DNA of 64,000 nt, from contig NZ_VCMZ01000001.1 in the NCBI RefSeq assembly GCF_006352475.1, positions 372,001-436,000 of the forward strand. The letters run 5' to 3'. Below, piece after piece: positions 7,787 through 20,597 of the stretch. This DNA comes from Acinetobacter pullicarnis. Lineage in GTDB: Bacteria > Pseudomonadota > Gammaproteobacteria > Pseudomonadales > Moraxellaceae. Under the pieces are notes generated by a model. That model was not told the origin of the DNA. It saw nothing but the letters and a program-made list of their open reading frames with translations, and made no database searches. Each line of letters opens with the position of its first letter. The stretch's first letter is position 1. The translations under genes and the position numbers were made by a program.

Positions 7787-8671
7787 ATGATGACAAAGGC
7801 TTGCAATTGCAGCTTATTTTGCCGTATCGCAATCTTTAAGAAATGGTTGCTGTTCGCTTTTTTTAGTTTAGCGATTTTGATGTTTGAAATGCAGCCGGTT
7901 ATCGCTGCTGAAACTGTCTATTTACATCCCAAAATACGGAGTGAGTCACTTTCTCAATCTGTGAATACACTTTCCACAGCACAGTTGCGACCATGGTTAG
8001 CTCATCATGTCATCGTTAAATCCGATTCAATCACCGAGTTACCTTCTATTGTTGGTAGTGTGGATCATCGTCTTATGGTTGGGGCTGGGCAAACGGTATT
8101 TGCAAATGGCAAAGGATTGGTTGTGGGGCAGCAGTACGGTATATATCGTAAGGGTGCGCTTTATCAATCAAATCTCGCCAAACTTAAATTTAATTTTGAT
8201 GCGCTCGATATCACTGAAGTGGCTACAGCGACAGCAATTGCCTCCAAGCAGGGCGTTACGACACTTGAGTTGAATCGCAGTCAGTACGGTGAAGTTCGTT
8301 TGGGTGATATCGTCATGCCGCAATATCAAGATACAGGAGCTGAAACGGGTATTGCAGCAGCACAGTCTAAACAATTTACGGGTGCCCGTATTATTCGAGT
8401 GATGGGTTCAATTGATATTGCAGCAAAGAATAATATTGTCACCATTGATCGAGGTCATTTACACGGTGTGAGTGTTGGGCAGATTCTACAAATTTTTCAA
8501 GATGGCCAGCAAGCGACAGATCCGCAGCAGAAAAATAGGGTCAAACTACCTCATCAGCATATCGGTCAGTTGGTGGTTTTTAAAGTATTTGAACAACTGA
8601 GTTATGCTTTTATTTTGGAGAGTTCACAGCCCATTCAAATGGGGGCTTTGTTAGCAGAAGATACGCTTTAG
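7787..8671 (+). CDS. PA0020-like envelope protein lacking a LysM domain
   Basis: A 294-residue protein with an N-terminal hydrophobic signal or anchor (~19-40, ending PVIAAE). The rest resembles the region that follows LysM in the conserved Pseudomonas protein encoded between def and dprA: a RPWLAHHVIV segment, SVDHRLMVGAGQTVFANG (~90-107), a glycine-rich GQQYGIYRKG and a C-terminal beta-rich domain (GQLVVFKVFE). No LysM peptidoglycan-binding repeat is visible at the N-terminus. Placement next to def, dprA and tsaC matches the Pseudomonas order. It probably acts in the periplasm at the cell wall; its exact function is unknown. Confidence 0.7.
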   Translation: MMTKACNCSLFCRIAIFKKWLLFAFFSLAILMFEMQPVIAAETVYLHPKIRSESLSQSVNTLSTAQLRPWLAHHVIVKSDSITELPSIVGSVDHRLMVGAGQTVFANGKGLVVGQQYGIYRKGALYQSNLAKLKFNFDALDITEVATATAIASKQGVTTLELNRSQYGEVRLGDIVMPQYQDTGAETGIAAAQSKQFTGARIIRVMGSIDIAAKNNIVTIDRGHLHGVSVGQILQIFQDGQQATDPQQKNRVKLPHQHIGQLVVFKVFEQLSYAFILESSQPIQMGALLAEDTL

Positions 8672-8751
8672 TGGGTAACCTAGATTTTTAAGGCAAGACA
8701 TTGCTCGAACAGTGCAATGAAAAATAAGAATAAAGAGGACGATAAAATAAA

Positions 8752-9885
8752 ATGTTGATGGAAATCTCAGAGGAACATTTGGCGCATATTAAGCTTTGGT
8801 ATTTGGTGCAACATTCAATTTCGAGCTTTCATAAATTACAGCAATACTTTGGCTCAGTTGCAGAGGCAGTTAAAGAAAAGAACTTATTCAATTGGAAAGC
8901 ATTGAATATCCATGCCAATCATATTCAGCGCGCAGAAAGCTTCTATACATCTAAAAATCAACAGCAGTTTTCTAAATGTATTCAACAAATCAAACTACAT
9001 AGTGACTTTATTTTGCTCGACACGGAAACTTATTATCCGCAGCAACTCTTACCGTATGCCGACCGTCCACCGTTATTGTTGGGAAAAGGCGCTTGGCAAA
9101 ACTTAAACCATCCACAGGTTGCAATTGTTGGTAGCCGAAAGCCCAGTCCACATGGCAAACAAGTCGCTTATGACTTTGCTTACTATTTAAGTGAAAAGGG
9201 CTTTTATATTACCAGTGGTCTAGCACAAGGTATTGATGAGGCAGCTCACTTGGGTGCGTTGCAGCATCATCGTACCATTGCCGTGATTGGAACAGGAATC
9301 GATCAGGTTTATCCTAGCCAAAATAGGTACTTACAAGAGAAGATTTTACAGCACTCCGGTACGATTATTAGTGAGTTTTTGCCCGATACTAAACCTTTAC
9401 AGCATCACTTCCCACGCCGCAATCGTATTGTGAGTGGCCTGAGTCTGGCGGTATTGGTGGCTGAGGCAGCCTTGAAAAGTGGTTCATTAATTACTGCGAA
9501 GGCTGCAGCAGAGCAGGGGAAAATCACTTTCGCCATTCCGGGGCATATTTATAGTGAATGCTATCAGGGCTGTCATCAGTTGATTCGTGAAGGGGCGATT
9601 TTGATTGATCATCCCGAACAGATGATTGAAGATTTGGCATTACCTACACAGTGGCATTGTCAACAACAAGTGAACAATGTCGCGCCTGAACCTGATCCAA
9701 TTCTCCCTGAGCATCTATTTGCACTTTATCAATTACTCGATTGGACAGGGCAAGATACGGATAGCTTGGCGCAGAAACTTGATTTAAATACTGCAGAATT
9801 AACGGCTTATCTGATGGAATTAGAACTGCTTGGCTTTTGCATACAGCAATTCGGCTTATATATACGTTGCCGTAATGTGCATTAG
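8752..9885 (+). CDS. dprA: DNA processing protein DprA
   Basis: A 377-residue DprA/Smf protein. In natural transformation it binds incoming single-stranded DNA and loads RecA. The Rossmann-like core carries GSRKPS (127-132), GLAQGID (156-162), PRRNRI (221-226) and GSLITA (244-249). The N-terminal ~80 residues form the SAM-like region, and the C-terminal ~60 residues form the winged-helix (DML1) domain. An AGAGG sequence lies about 13 nt before the ATG, a long spacing. It fits a naturally competent Acinetobacter. The gene lies 80 bp after the PA0020-like gene and 42 bp before tsaC. Confidence 0.95.
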   Translation: MLMEISEEHLAHIKLWYLVQHSISSFHKLQQYFGSVAEAVKEKNLFNWKALNIHANHIQRAESFYTSKNQQQFSKCIQQIKLHSDFILLDTETYYPQQLLPYADRPPLLLGKGAWQNLNHPQVAIVGSRKPSPHGKQVAYDFAYYLSEKGFYITSGLAQGIDEAAHLGALQHHRTIAVIGTGIDQVYPSQNRYLQEKILQHSGTIISEFLPDTKPLQHHFPRRNRIVSGLSLAVLVAEAALKSGSLITAKAAAEQGKITFAIPGHIYSECYQGCHQLIREGAILIDHPEQMIEDLALPTQWHCQQQVNNVAPEPDPILPEHLFALYQLLDWTGQDTDSLAQKLDLNTAELTAYLMELELLGFCIQQFGLYIRCRNVH

Positions 9886-9927
9886 TGTTCACAATCATTG
9901 CTTCAATAACACAATGGATAGAAATTC

Positions 9928-10497
9928 ATGATCACAACCTCCGTTGTCGAAGCTGCTAAACATCTTAAACGTGGCCAAGTGCTGGCCTATCCAACAGAGG
10001 CCGTATGGGGACTGGGCTGTGACCCGTTTGACCAACAGGCTTTTTTAGAGATATTAAGGCTGAAACAGCGACCGATGGAGAAAGGTGTTATTTTGCTTGC
10101 TGGTCAAGTTAGCCAAGTCGAACATTTGCTAGCACGTCTAGACTTGTCTAAGCGACAAGCTATTATTGAGAGTTGGACGCATCGTTCTCATGCGGAGCGA
10201 GCAATAACCTGGTTACTTGATGCCGATGAGAGTATTCCACACTGGATTCGAGGTCAGCATCCTAAAGTTGCGGTCAGAGTCACCAACCATCCGTTGTGCA
10301 CTGGATTGTGTAATGCCTTTGGCGGATTTATTGTTTCGACCAGTGCCAATCCTGCAGGTTGTACGCCAGCCCGCTCCTTACAAGAAGCCAATCAATATTT
10401 TGGTAGCGAGCTTAAGTATTTAAATGGTGATTTAGGTCTGAGCCAGCAGCCGAGTAAAATCATGGATGCACAAACGGGTGAAGTGATTCGCGCATAG
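9928..10497 (+). CDS. tsaC: Threonylcarbamoyl-AMP synthase TsaC
   Basis: A 189-residue YrdC-domain protein. It makes threonylcarbamoyl-AMP from Thr, bicarbonate and ATP for the t6A modification of ANN-decoding tRNAs. Visible motifs are the N-terminal RGQVLAYPTEAVWGLGCDP, the basic LKQRP (substrate/ATP site) and STSANPAG near residue 140. The length fits the short TsaC form rather than long Sua5. It is the last gene before the rRNA operon and is followed by a clear terminator. Confidence 0.93.
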   Translation: MITTSVVEAAKHLKRGQVLAYPTEAVWGLGCDPFDQQAFLEILRLKQRPMEKGVILLAGQVSQVEHLLARLDLSKRQAIIESWTHRSHAERAITWLLDADESIPHWIRGQHPKVAVRVTNHPLCTGLCNAFGGFIVSTSANPAGCTPARSLQEANQYFGSELKYLNGDLGLSQQPSKIMDAQTGEVIRA

Positions 10498-10849
10498 AAG
10501 ATAGATTGAAGCGATTCAGCGTTGTTGCATAGATACTGATATAGATAGAAGCATGAAGTTAATGTCTTAAAAGATGATGAGGCTGTAAGTCAGTATCCAA
10601 TGTTATTTAAATAAAAAATCGGTGTCTTTTTCCTAAAAGGCACCGATTTTTGCATTTAGCTTGTAGGAATATGGGCATATTGGCGATTAACTGGTCGATT
10701 TGGTTCGGTTGAAGCAGATATAAATAATGGTTAAGTGGATTTATATAAATAAAGTCATTGGTTTTGGTTATAAAAGCAACCAACAAAGCATTTAATCGGG
10801 TATTTGGATTGAAAAATAGCCACCTGATTGAAATTAGTTGAAATAGGGG
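10498..10849. other. Gap between tsaC and the rrn promoter
   Basis: This stretch holds the tsaC terminator and an AT-rich region. The last ~50 bp before the -35 box are A/T-rich and could act as an UP element for the rRNA promoter (inference). I see no gene. Confidence 0.6.
10614..10651 (+). terminator. tsaC terminator
   Basis: Outer stem AAAAATCGGTG (10614-10624) pairs with CACCGATTTTT (10641-10651). Inside it CTTTT pairs with AAAAG around TCCT. A/T tracts flank both ends, giving a good Rho-independent signal. Confidence 0.85.
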
Positions 10850-10877
10850 TTGCGCACGATTTTTTTTCGCCTATAAT
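10850..10877 (+). promoter_or_regulatory. rRNA operon promoter
   Basis: A TTGCGC -35 box (10850-10855), 16-bp spacer and perfect TATAAT -10 box (10872-10877) are followed by GCACATCC. This is the only strong sigma-70-like pair seen in the ~700 bp before the 16S gene. A GC-containing discriminator would fit ppGpp-sensitive control (known for rrn promoters, inferred here). Confidence 0.75.
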
Positions 10878-11214
10878 GCACATCCATCGGCGGTGATGTT
10901 AATAAGAACTTGTTGAATAACAAGCACTTAGCTTTAAGTTAGGGTGTTTGGATTGTAGATAAGGGCTTTAAATTAAATAACATTACTTGTTGACTTTCTA
11001 AATAAAGAGAGTAACATGGCCGACCTAGCTTGCTGCTGACGAAGCAGTAAGTAAATCATTAAGAGATTATGAAGAACAACTTGTGTGGATTTTTACTGGT
11101 TGATTGATCAAATATTATCATTGATTGATTGGTAGAAATTACTCGAAGTTTATTTGAGAAATATTTGTCAGTTATTTGATGAGCCAAGATTTGTAGCCAT
11201 AAGCTACTAATGAT
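10878..11214 (+). other. rRNA operon leader with processing arm
   Basis: This is the transcribed leader before 16S. Bases 11071-11090 (GAAGAACAACTTGTGTGGAT) are complementary, with one bulge, to 12781-12802 after 16S. They form the long stem that RNase III normally cuts to free pre-16S. The stretch 11037-11069 resembles 13224-13256 in the 16S-23S spacer, a repeated leader-like element. No protein gene is present. Confidence 0.75.
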
Positions 11215-12757
<1,543 letters not shown>

Positions 12758-12853
12758 ACGAAAGATTGACGATCGGTAAGAATCCACAACAAGTTGTTCT
12801 TCAACTGTGTCTTGCAAAAGATTTAAAGCGATTCGTTGCTTTAGGTTTTCTCA

Positions 12854-12930
<77 letters not shown>

Positions 12931-13010
12931 TTCACTTTTTAAGTGTGGTGATAAAACGATGTTTTAGAACTTATGAGAAGCAAAGATAGAGTATCTCGAA
13001 TAGATTATCT

Positions 13011-13086
13011 GGGGACTTAGCTTAGTTGGTAGAGCGCTTGCCTTGCACGCAGGAGGTCAACGGTTCGACTCCGTTAGTCTCCACCA
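13011..13086 (+). tRNA. tRNA-Ala (TGC)
   Basis: A 76-nt tRNA in the 16S-23S spacer. Its acceptor GGGGACT pairs with AGTCTCC (one G-T pair), the anticodon loop CTTGCAC carries TGC, and CCA is encoded. Confidence 0.98.
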
Positions 13087-13451
13087 TATAAAGTTAGGTT
13101 TCTGGAATCAGAAACAAAGAATTTAACTGCAAAGTTAGATTATAGAATTTAGTAAAAGTTGTTCTTCATATCTTGGTGATCAATTTTATTAAGTTCTGTG
13201 ATTTATCACAGTTTGCTACGACCTGACGAAGGCGTAGTTAATCATTAACAGATTGGCAAATTTGAGTTGAAATTAATTGTTTTAGCTCATTGTTTCGAAA
13301 GGAACGATGAGTACTAGCGAAGAAATTAACTGAATCAAGCGTTTTGGAAAACGAAAATAGATTGAAGCTGTACAGTGTTTAAATACACAGTACTTCAAAC
13401 TGTAATGTTGCTAACCCTCCTTGTAGGGGTTACGACTGTTTGGGGTTGTAT
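13087..13451 (+). other. tRNA-Ala to 23S spacer
   Basis: This 365-bp spacer holds no gene. It contains the element at 13224-13256 that resembles the operon leader (11037-11069). At its end, 13445-13458 is the 5' arm of the 23S processing stem, whose partner is 16335-16348. Confidence 0.7.
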
Positions 13452-16343
<2,892 letters not shown>

Positions 16344-16524
16344 ACAACACCCAAGCAGTTGTATGCGCAATCTATTCTTTGACAAATCGCTTGATTTAGT
16401 TAATCAAATCGCTAAAATAAACTAGAAATTTCAACTCAATCAGCCCTTCTGTTAATAACTCTTTTGGTTAAGATAGTACGGATGTCGAATACGACGTAAA
16501 ACCCGAAATCACCATAAACAGTTG

Positions 16525-16640
16525 TGCTGGCGACAATAGCAAGAGTGAACCACCTGATCCCTTCCCGAACTCAGAAGTGAAACCTCTTTGCGCTGATGGT
16601 AGTGTGGGGTTACCCATGTGAGAGTAAGTCATCGCCAGCT
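16525..16640 (+). rRNA. rrf: 5S ribosomal RNA
   Basis: About 115 nt. The helix I ends GCTGGCGA and TCGCCAGC pair. The core CCCGAACTCAGAAGTGAAAC and GGTAGTGTGGGG are conserved. It is followed within 16 bp by the operon terminator. Confidence 0.97.
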
Positions 16641-16651
16641 CATTAATTCTT

Positions 16652-16686
16652 AAAAACACCCCAGTCAGCGACTGGGGTGTTTTTTT
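16652..16686 (+). terminator. rRNA operon terminator
   Basis: An 11-bp perfect GC-rich stem (ACACCCCAGTC at 16656-16666 with GACTGGGGTGT at 16670-16680) closes on AGC and runs into seven T residues. It lies straight after 5S. Confidence 0.95.
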
Positions 16687-16766
16687 ATGCGTGGGAAAAA
16701 TGAATGGGAAAAGAATAATAGTATGTAAAAAACAAGCCAAACCAAAGAAATATGAGGCAAAACAAG

Positions 16767-16791
16767 AAAAGCCCTACTCGGTAGGGCTTTT
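16767..16791 (-). terminator. Terminator of msuE-sfnG
   Basis: Stem AAAGCCCTAC (16768-16777) pairs with GTAGGGCTTT (16781-16790) on a 3-nt loop. On the minus strand it is followed by TTTTCTTG. It lies about 20 bp after the sfnG stop. Confidence 0.75.
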
Positions 16792-16811
16792 AATGGATGT
16801 GGTTTTAGCTT

Positions 16812-17906
16812 TTAGGCATTACTCAAAGTACTTTGCTGCTCTAACTCTCTGACCAAAGGGAGAATATTTTCACCAAAATACTCAACCTCTTCGATAAAAT
16901 GTAAAAAACCGCAAAGTATGAGATCTACCCCGACTTGTTTTAGCTCAACAATACGCGCTGAAATTTGCTGTGGAGTACCAATTAAATTGGTTTTGAAGCC
17001 ATCATTATATTGTACGAGGTCTTCAAAACTAGATTTTGCCCAATTGCCTTCACCTTCTATAGATGCAGCACCAGCTTCGCGAGTTGCATGACCAAATGCA
17101 TGCACAGCCTCTATGTTGGCCTTATCAATGATTTCTTGCAGAACAGTCAGAGCTTCTTGCTCTGAATCACGTGCAATAATAAAAGCATTTACACCAATTT
17201 TAACCTGATGTTTATTCGCGCGGGCTTTGTGACGAATGTCATCAATTTGCTTTTTAATTTCTTCTGGATTATTGCCATTAGTAAAATACCAATCAGATAC
17301 GCGCGATGCCATATCACGTGCAGCACGAGAACTTCCACCTTGGAAAATTTCAATATGTGGTTTTTGAAGCGGTTTCGGCTTCAATGTATATTGATCAAAT
17401 TGGTAATACTCGCCCTTAAAACTGTAATGATCTGTGCTCCAGATTCCTTTTAAACTTCTGATAAATTCTTCTGAGCGAACATAGCGTTGATCGTGTTCAG
17501 GCCAAGGCTCACCAATGGCATCAAACTCCCCGCGAAACCAGCCACTCACGATATTGACAGCAATACGCCCATGACTGATATGGTCAATGGTTGCTAACTG
17601 TTTTGCGGCTAAGGCGGGTTTCCAAGGGCCAGGGAGAATGGCTGCGATGACTTTGAGATGCTCAGTTTTAGCCAATAGTGCTTGACTAAAACTGACGGAT
17701 TCATGCTGATTTTCGGCACCATAACCAGCTGTAAAGCGGATTTGAGTTAAGGCATATTCAAAGCCATTTTTTTCAGCAGCTTGTGCTAAACGTACATTGT
17801 AGTCATAGCTCCAATCTGTGCGCTGCTCGATATTACTAACCACGAGGCCGCCGCTGACATTTGGAACCCAATAGGCAAATTTGATTGGTTGTTGTTGATC
17901 TGACAT
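16812..17906 (-). CDS. sfnG: FMNH2-dependent dimethyl sulfone monooxygenase
   Basis: A 364-residue bacterial-luciferase-like TIM-barrel monooxygenase. SfnG oxidises dimethyl sulfone to methanesulfinate with O2 and reduced FMN, so sulfur can be recovered. The family blocks FAYWVPNVSGGLVVS (near the N-terminus), ALTQIRFTAGYGAE, ILPGPWKPALAAKQLATIDH and NIVSGWFRGEFDAIGEPW are all present and full length. A GGGGG ribosome site precedes the start. The flavin reductase gene msuE ends 20 bp upstream, so the pair is one operon and MsuE supplies the FMNH2. Confidence 0.93.
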   Translation of the reverse strand: MSDQQQPIKFAYWVPNVSGGLVVSNIEQRTDWSYDYNVRLAQAAEKNGFEYALTQIRFTAGYGAENQHESVSFSQALLAKTEHLKVIAAILPGPWKPALAAKQLATIDHISHGRIAVNIVSGWFRGEFDAIGEPWPEHDQRYVRSEEFIRSLKGIWSTDHYSFKGEYYQFDQYTLKPKPLQKPHIEIFQGGSSRAARDMASRVSDWYFTNGNNPEEIKKQIDDIRHKARANKHQVKIGVNAFIIARDSEQEALTVLQEIIDKANIEAVHAFGHATREAGAASIEGEGNWAKSSFEDLVQYNDGFKTNLIGTPQQISARIVELKQVGVDLILCGFLHFIEEVEYFGENILPLVRELEQQSTLSNA

Positions 17907-17926
17907 TGCAGAGCCCCCTGTTTATT

Positions 17927-18664
17927 TTAAGCGACTTCAATTTTAATCTGATGTTGCTTCTTGGGATGTAGTCGTGATTCTGCTGCATTTAGGTCAGGAA
18001 CTGCTGCGGAGGGAAGCACTTCATCTTGTTCAATTTGTTTGTTAATACCAAGGCTTTGATTGGCTTGGGCTGTTTTATTTTTGACGGCTTCAGCACGCTG
18101 ACCTTTAGCAGGTGCCCACTCGAGAACAGGTAAGGCGCGAGCAATGGCCAAGGTAATACGCTCTTGTAGCTGTGCGCTCTCAACACGGTAATCAGCATTA
18201 AAGTCTCGATCGGTTGCATAAACACCAATAGGAAGTGTTTGTGCTTGGAAAAAGCTAAATAGGGGGCGTAGTTGATGCTCTAATACCAATGCATGACGGT
18301 CACTACCACCTGATGCTGCCAGTAATACAGGCACATCGGCCAAGGCTGTTTGTTCAACGAAGTCAAAGAAGTGTTTAAACAGGCCCGTAAATGATGCGCG
18401 ATATACTGGGGTTCCGACAATGAGTGCATCGGCTGCTTCAACTGCAGCCAGATCATCTTGAATACGCTGGGGGAGTTGCTTCCGATAAATTGCACCACCA
18501 AGTAAATGTCCGATTTCACTAAATTTAATGAAATGAATATTGATCGGCGTTGCTTGTGCAAGCTCATCTAGAATTGCTTGAATTAAGCTTTCAGTTTTAG
18601 AGGGATGATTTAAGCCACCTGAAACAGCAACGATATTAAGTGGTTTTTGTATAGCGAACGACAT
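17927..18664 (-). CDS. msuE: NADH-dependent FMN reductase (MsuE-like)
   Basis: A 245-residue flavodoxin-fold reductase. Residues ~10-180 form the NADPH-dependent FMN reductase domain, with SGGLNHPSKTE (phosphate loop), VGTPVYRASFTGLFKHFFDF and ASGGSDRHALVLEHQLRPLF. It would supply reduced FMN to SfnG, encoded 20 bp downstream. Usual MsuE proteins are about 185 residues; this one carries a polar C-terminal extension of about 60 residues (AEAVKNKTAQANQ..., HPKKQHQIKIEVA) of unknown role. Confidence 0.87.
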   Translation of the reverse strand: MSFAIQKPLNIVAVSGGLNHPSKTESLIQAILDELAQATPINIHFIKFSEIGHLLGGAIYRKQLPQRIQDDLAAVEAADALIVGTPVYRASFTGLFKHFFDFVEQTALADVPVLLAASGGSDRHALVLEHQLRPLFSFFQAQTLPIGVYATDRDFNADYRVESAQLQERITLAIARALPVLEWAPAKGQRAEAVKNKTAQANQSLGINKQIEQDEVLPSAAVPDLNAAESRLHPKKQHQIKIEVA

Positions 18665-19036
18665 GTGAATAACCTAAATTAATCTTGGAATGCTGACCAT
18701 TTATCAATATTTGCTGCGTATTTGTAAAATAAACAAATGAAAATTGATTATCTCTTTTAAAGATATAATTAAAAAAACATGCCCTAAAATAAAGTGTACA
18801 ATTCAAGTGGCTGAATTATTTGAATATACTGTCGATAGTTGTTAAGCTGTTGCGCGCTAGAATTTTTATAACTTAAATTGCTGAGTTTATCTATAAACTG
18901 ACAATTTGGATGATTAGTAAAGTAATGTCTAAATCCGTGCAGCATTTTATCCTTAAATTAATTAATATTTTCGTATCCTTAATCAAGGTAGTGCGGTTAA
19001 AATGAAAGACTGTGCCAGAGGTTTCTCGCTTCGCTT
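18665..19036. other. Divergent promoter region msuE / crbR
   Basis: A 372-bp AT-rich gap between the divergent msuE and crbR-like genes. I could not find a convincing sigma-54 -24/-12 element for msuE, although sfn genes are sigma-54 controlled in Pseudomonas. The octamer AGTGTACA occurs once at 18793-18800; the same octamer forms one arm of a full palindrome at 20779. Confidence 0.5.
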
Positions 19037-19687
19037 ATGAATATTTTAATCGTTGATGATCATCCACTTTTTCGCCATGCATTAATTCAGGCGGTTCGAT
19101 ACAGCTTTCCTCAAGCTCAAATCCATGAATCGGCTGCAGTGAATGAGTTTTACGAACGTCTTGAAAATGGTCCAGAACCAGACTTGGTTTTACTCGACTT
19201 AAATCTGCCAGGCGCATCTGGTTTTTCTGCATTAGTGCATGTACGTGCACAATATCCATCAATTCCGATTGTTGTTGTGTCAGCACATGAGCAAGTGTCG
19301 ATTATTCAACGTGCGATCGCACATGGTGCCGTTGGCTATATTCCGAAATCAGCACATCCTAGTCATATTGGTGAAGCGATTCGTCATGTACTTGATGGTG
19401 AAATTTGGTTGCCGCCAAACTTGCCAACCAATATTAGCTTTGATCCACGTGAAGCCGATGAAACCGCATTAGCAGAACGTATTCAGTCACTTACACCACA
19501 ACAATTCCGTGTGCTGATGATGGTCGCCGAAGGCCTGTTAAATAAACAGATTGGCTATGAGCTTGATGTTTGTGAAGCTACGATTAAAGCGCATGTGACT
19601 GCAATTTTCCGTAAACTTGGGGTACAAAATAGAACCCAAGCAGTTTTGGCAATTAATGCACTCAAAATTGAAGAGAAACGTGTTTAA
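19037..19687 (+). CDS. crbR: LuxR/NarL-family response regulator (CrbR-like)
   Basis: A 216-residue two-component regulator. The receiver domain (1-~120) has the acidic DDH pair at 7-9, phospho-acceptor Asp54 (LLDLNLPG) and conserved Lys104 (YIPKSA). The C-terminal LuxR helix-turn-helix (~148-210) includes LTPQQFRVL, AEGLLNKQIGYEL and ATIKAHVTAIFRKLGVQNRTQAV. In Pseudomonas and Vibrio, CrbR works with CrbS to activate acetate genes (acs, actP). Here the CrbS-like kinase and yjcH-actP lie within 8 kb, which supports the assignment. An 18-bp tandem duplication covers its stop codon. Confidence 0.82.
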   Translation: MNILIVDDHPLFRHALIQAVRYSFPQAQIHESAAVNEFYERLENGPEPDLVLLDLNLPGASGFSALVHVRAQYPSIPIVVVSAHEQVSIIQRAIAHGAVGYIPKSAHPSHIGEAIRHVLDGEIWLPPNLPTNISFDPREADETALAERIQSLTPQQFRVLMMVAEGLLNKQIGYELDVCEATIKAHVTAIFRKLGVQNRTQAVLAINALKIEEKRV

Positions 19688-19732
19688 GTAGAGAAACGTG
19701 TTTAAGTAGAAGATAAAGAGATCTAAATTGAG

Positions 19733-19773
19733 AAGCGCGCTGATTGCTTAAATACATAAGAATCAGCGCGCTT
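19733..19773. terminator. Terminator between crbR and the convergent gene
   Basis: A 13-bp perfect stem, AAGCGCGCTGATT (19733-19745) with AATCAGCGCGCTT (19761-19773), has an inner CTTA/TAAG pairing. It lies between convergent genes. A second, weaker hairpin (TGGGCTA / TAGCCCA) at about 19782-19813 follows, with TTTTATTG after it. Confidence 0.8.
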
Positions 19774-19829
19774 TATTGTTGATGGGCTAGACGATTAGAA
19801 GCGTTTAGCCCATTTTATTGCGCTAGAGA

Positions 19830-20597
19830 TTAGGCAAGGCAATCTTGCTTGGGGGTTAAGTCCTCACAGTACAATGGGTTCAGTGCGCACTGTAAGTCGT
19901 CAATTTGTTCTTGAGTCACATAACCTTGGGCTTTTAGATAGTCTGCAACACGGTCATCTCGCAGGCTTAAAAATGCAGCATCATAGACGCCTAGATCAAC
20001 AAAGAGGGCCGCAGTTTCTAAGCTATTAAAACGATCTAGGAAAATGTCATTGCCATGCATTAGGAAGATATGATCATAGTTTGCATGAGTATCTACTTTG
20101 AGATGACTCGCCAAAGTACGCGGTGCTGTTTTAACAAAAAGTAGATCCGATAATTCATCAAATTGACTCATGTCTAATTCATTTTTTCCATATTTTACTT
20201 TGCCGAGCCAGGCTTTAAAGACTAAGACTGCACCACCGCGAAGTAACATACTCCAAATTTGATGACGTGCTTCATCGCTTAGGCAGTTACATTCAGTCGC
20301 TAAAATATGCAGTAATTTGTGTTCTTGTTGCGCGAGTTTTTCAAATAATCCTAAACCCTGTGGATGGAATGCGGTCGGGGAGAAAACATCAAAGTTGAGT
20401 TCATCAAAGATTTGTAAGGCTAAGGGAATCGCACTGCGATACAGTGTTTCCAGTGCTTGTCGTTGAGCGTCTGTTAATTTACTGGTTTTAAAAACCTCTG
20501 CCCAGTTGATTTCTGGAAGGATTGCATTGGCACTATATTGGCGATGGAATTGTTGGTTTTGGTGTGTGTTACTGGGGGCGACTGGTGAGATATGCAT
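19830..20597 (-). CDS. Protein of unknown function between crbR and crbS
   Basis: About 255 residues from the start at 20597 (MHISPVAPS), chosen because GGAG lies 7 nt before it; an ATG at 20630 lacks this. I do not recognise the family. The protein is soluble-looking, mostly helical by composition, with no signal peptide or membrane helix. Segments include LPEINWAEVFKTSKLTDAQRQ (~40-60), a Leu-rich centre (WSMLLRGGAVLVFKAWLGK) and a C-terminus containing VADYLKAQGYVTQEQIDDLQ. Four or five cysteines (CNC near 113-115, and C near the end) are present without a clear metal motif. It sits alone between two terminators, inside the acetate-regulation module. Confidence 0.75.
   Translation of the reverse strand: MHISPVAPSNTHQNQQFHRQYSANAILPEINWAEVFKTSKLTDAQRQALETLYRSAIPLALQIFDELNFDVFSPTAFHPQGLGLFEKLAQQEHKLLHILATECNCLSDEARHQIWSMLLRGGAVLVFKAWLGKVKYGKNELDMSQFDELSDLLFVKTAPRTLASHLKVDTHANYDHIFLMHGNDIFLDRFNSLETAALFVDLGVYDAAFLSLRDDRVADYLKAQGYVTQEQIDDLQCALNPLYCEDLTPKQDCLA

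Noticed and set aside
18665..18960. Sigma-54 promoter before msuE
   Set aside because: No GG/GC pair with the right 10-bp spacing was found on the minus strand.
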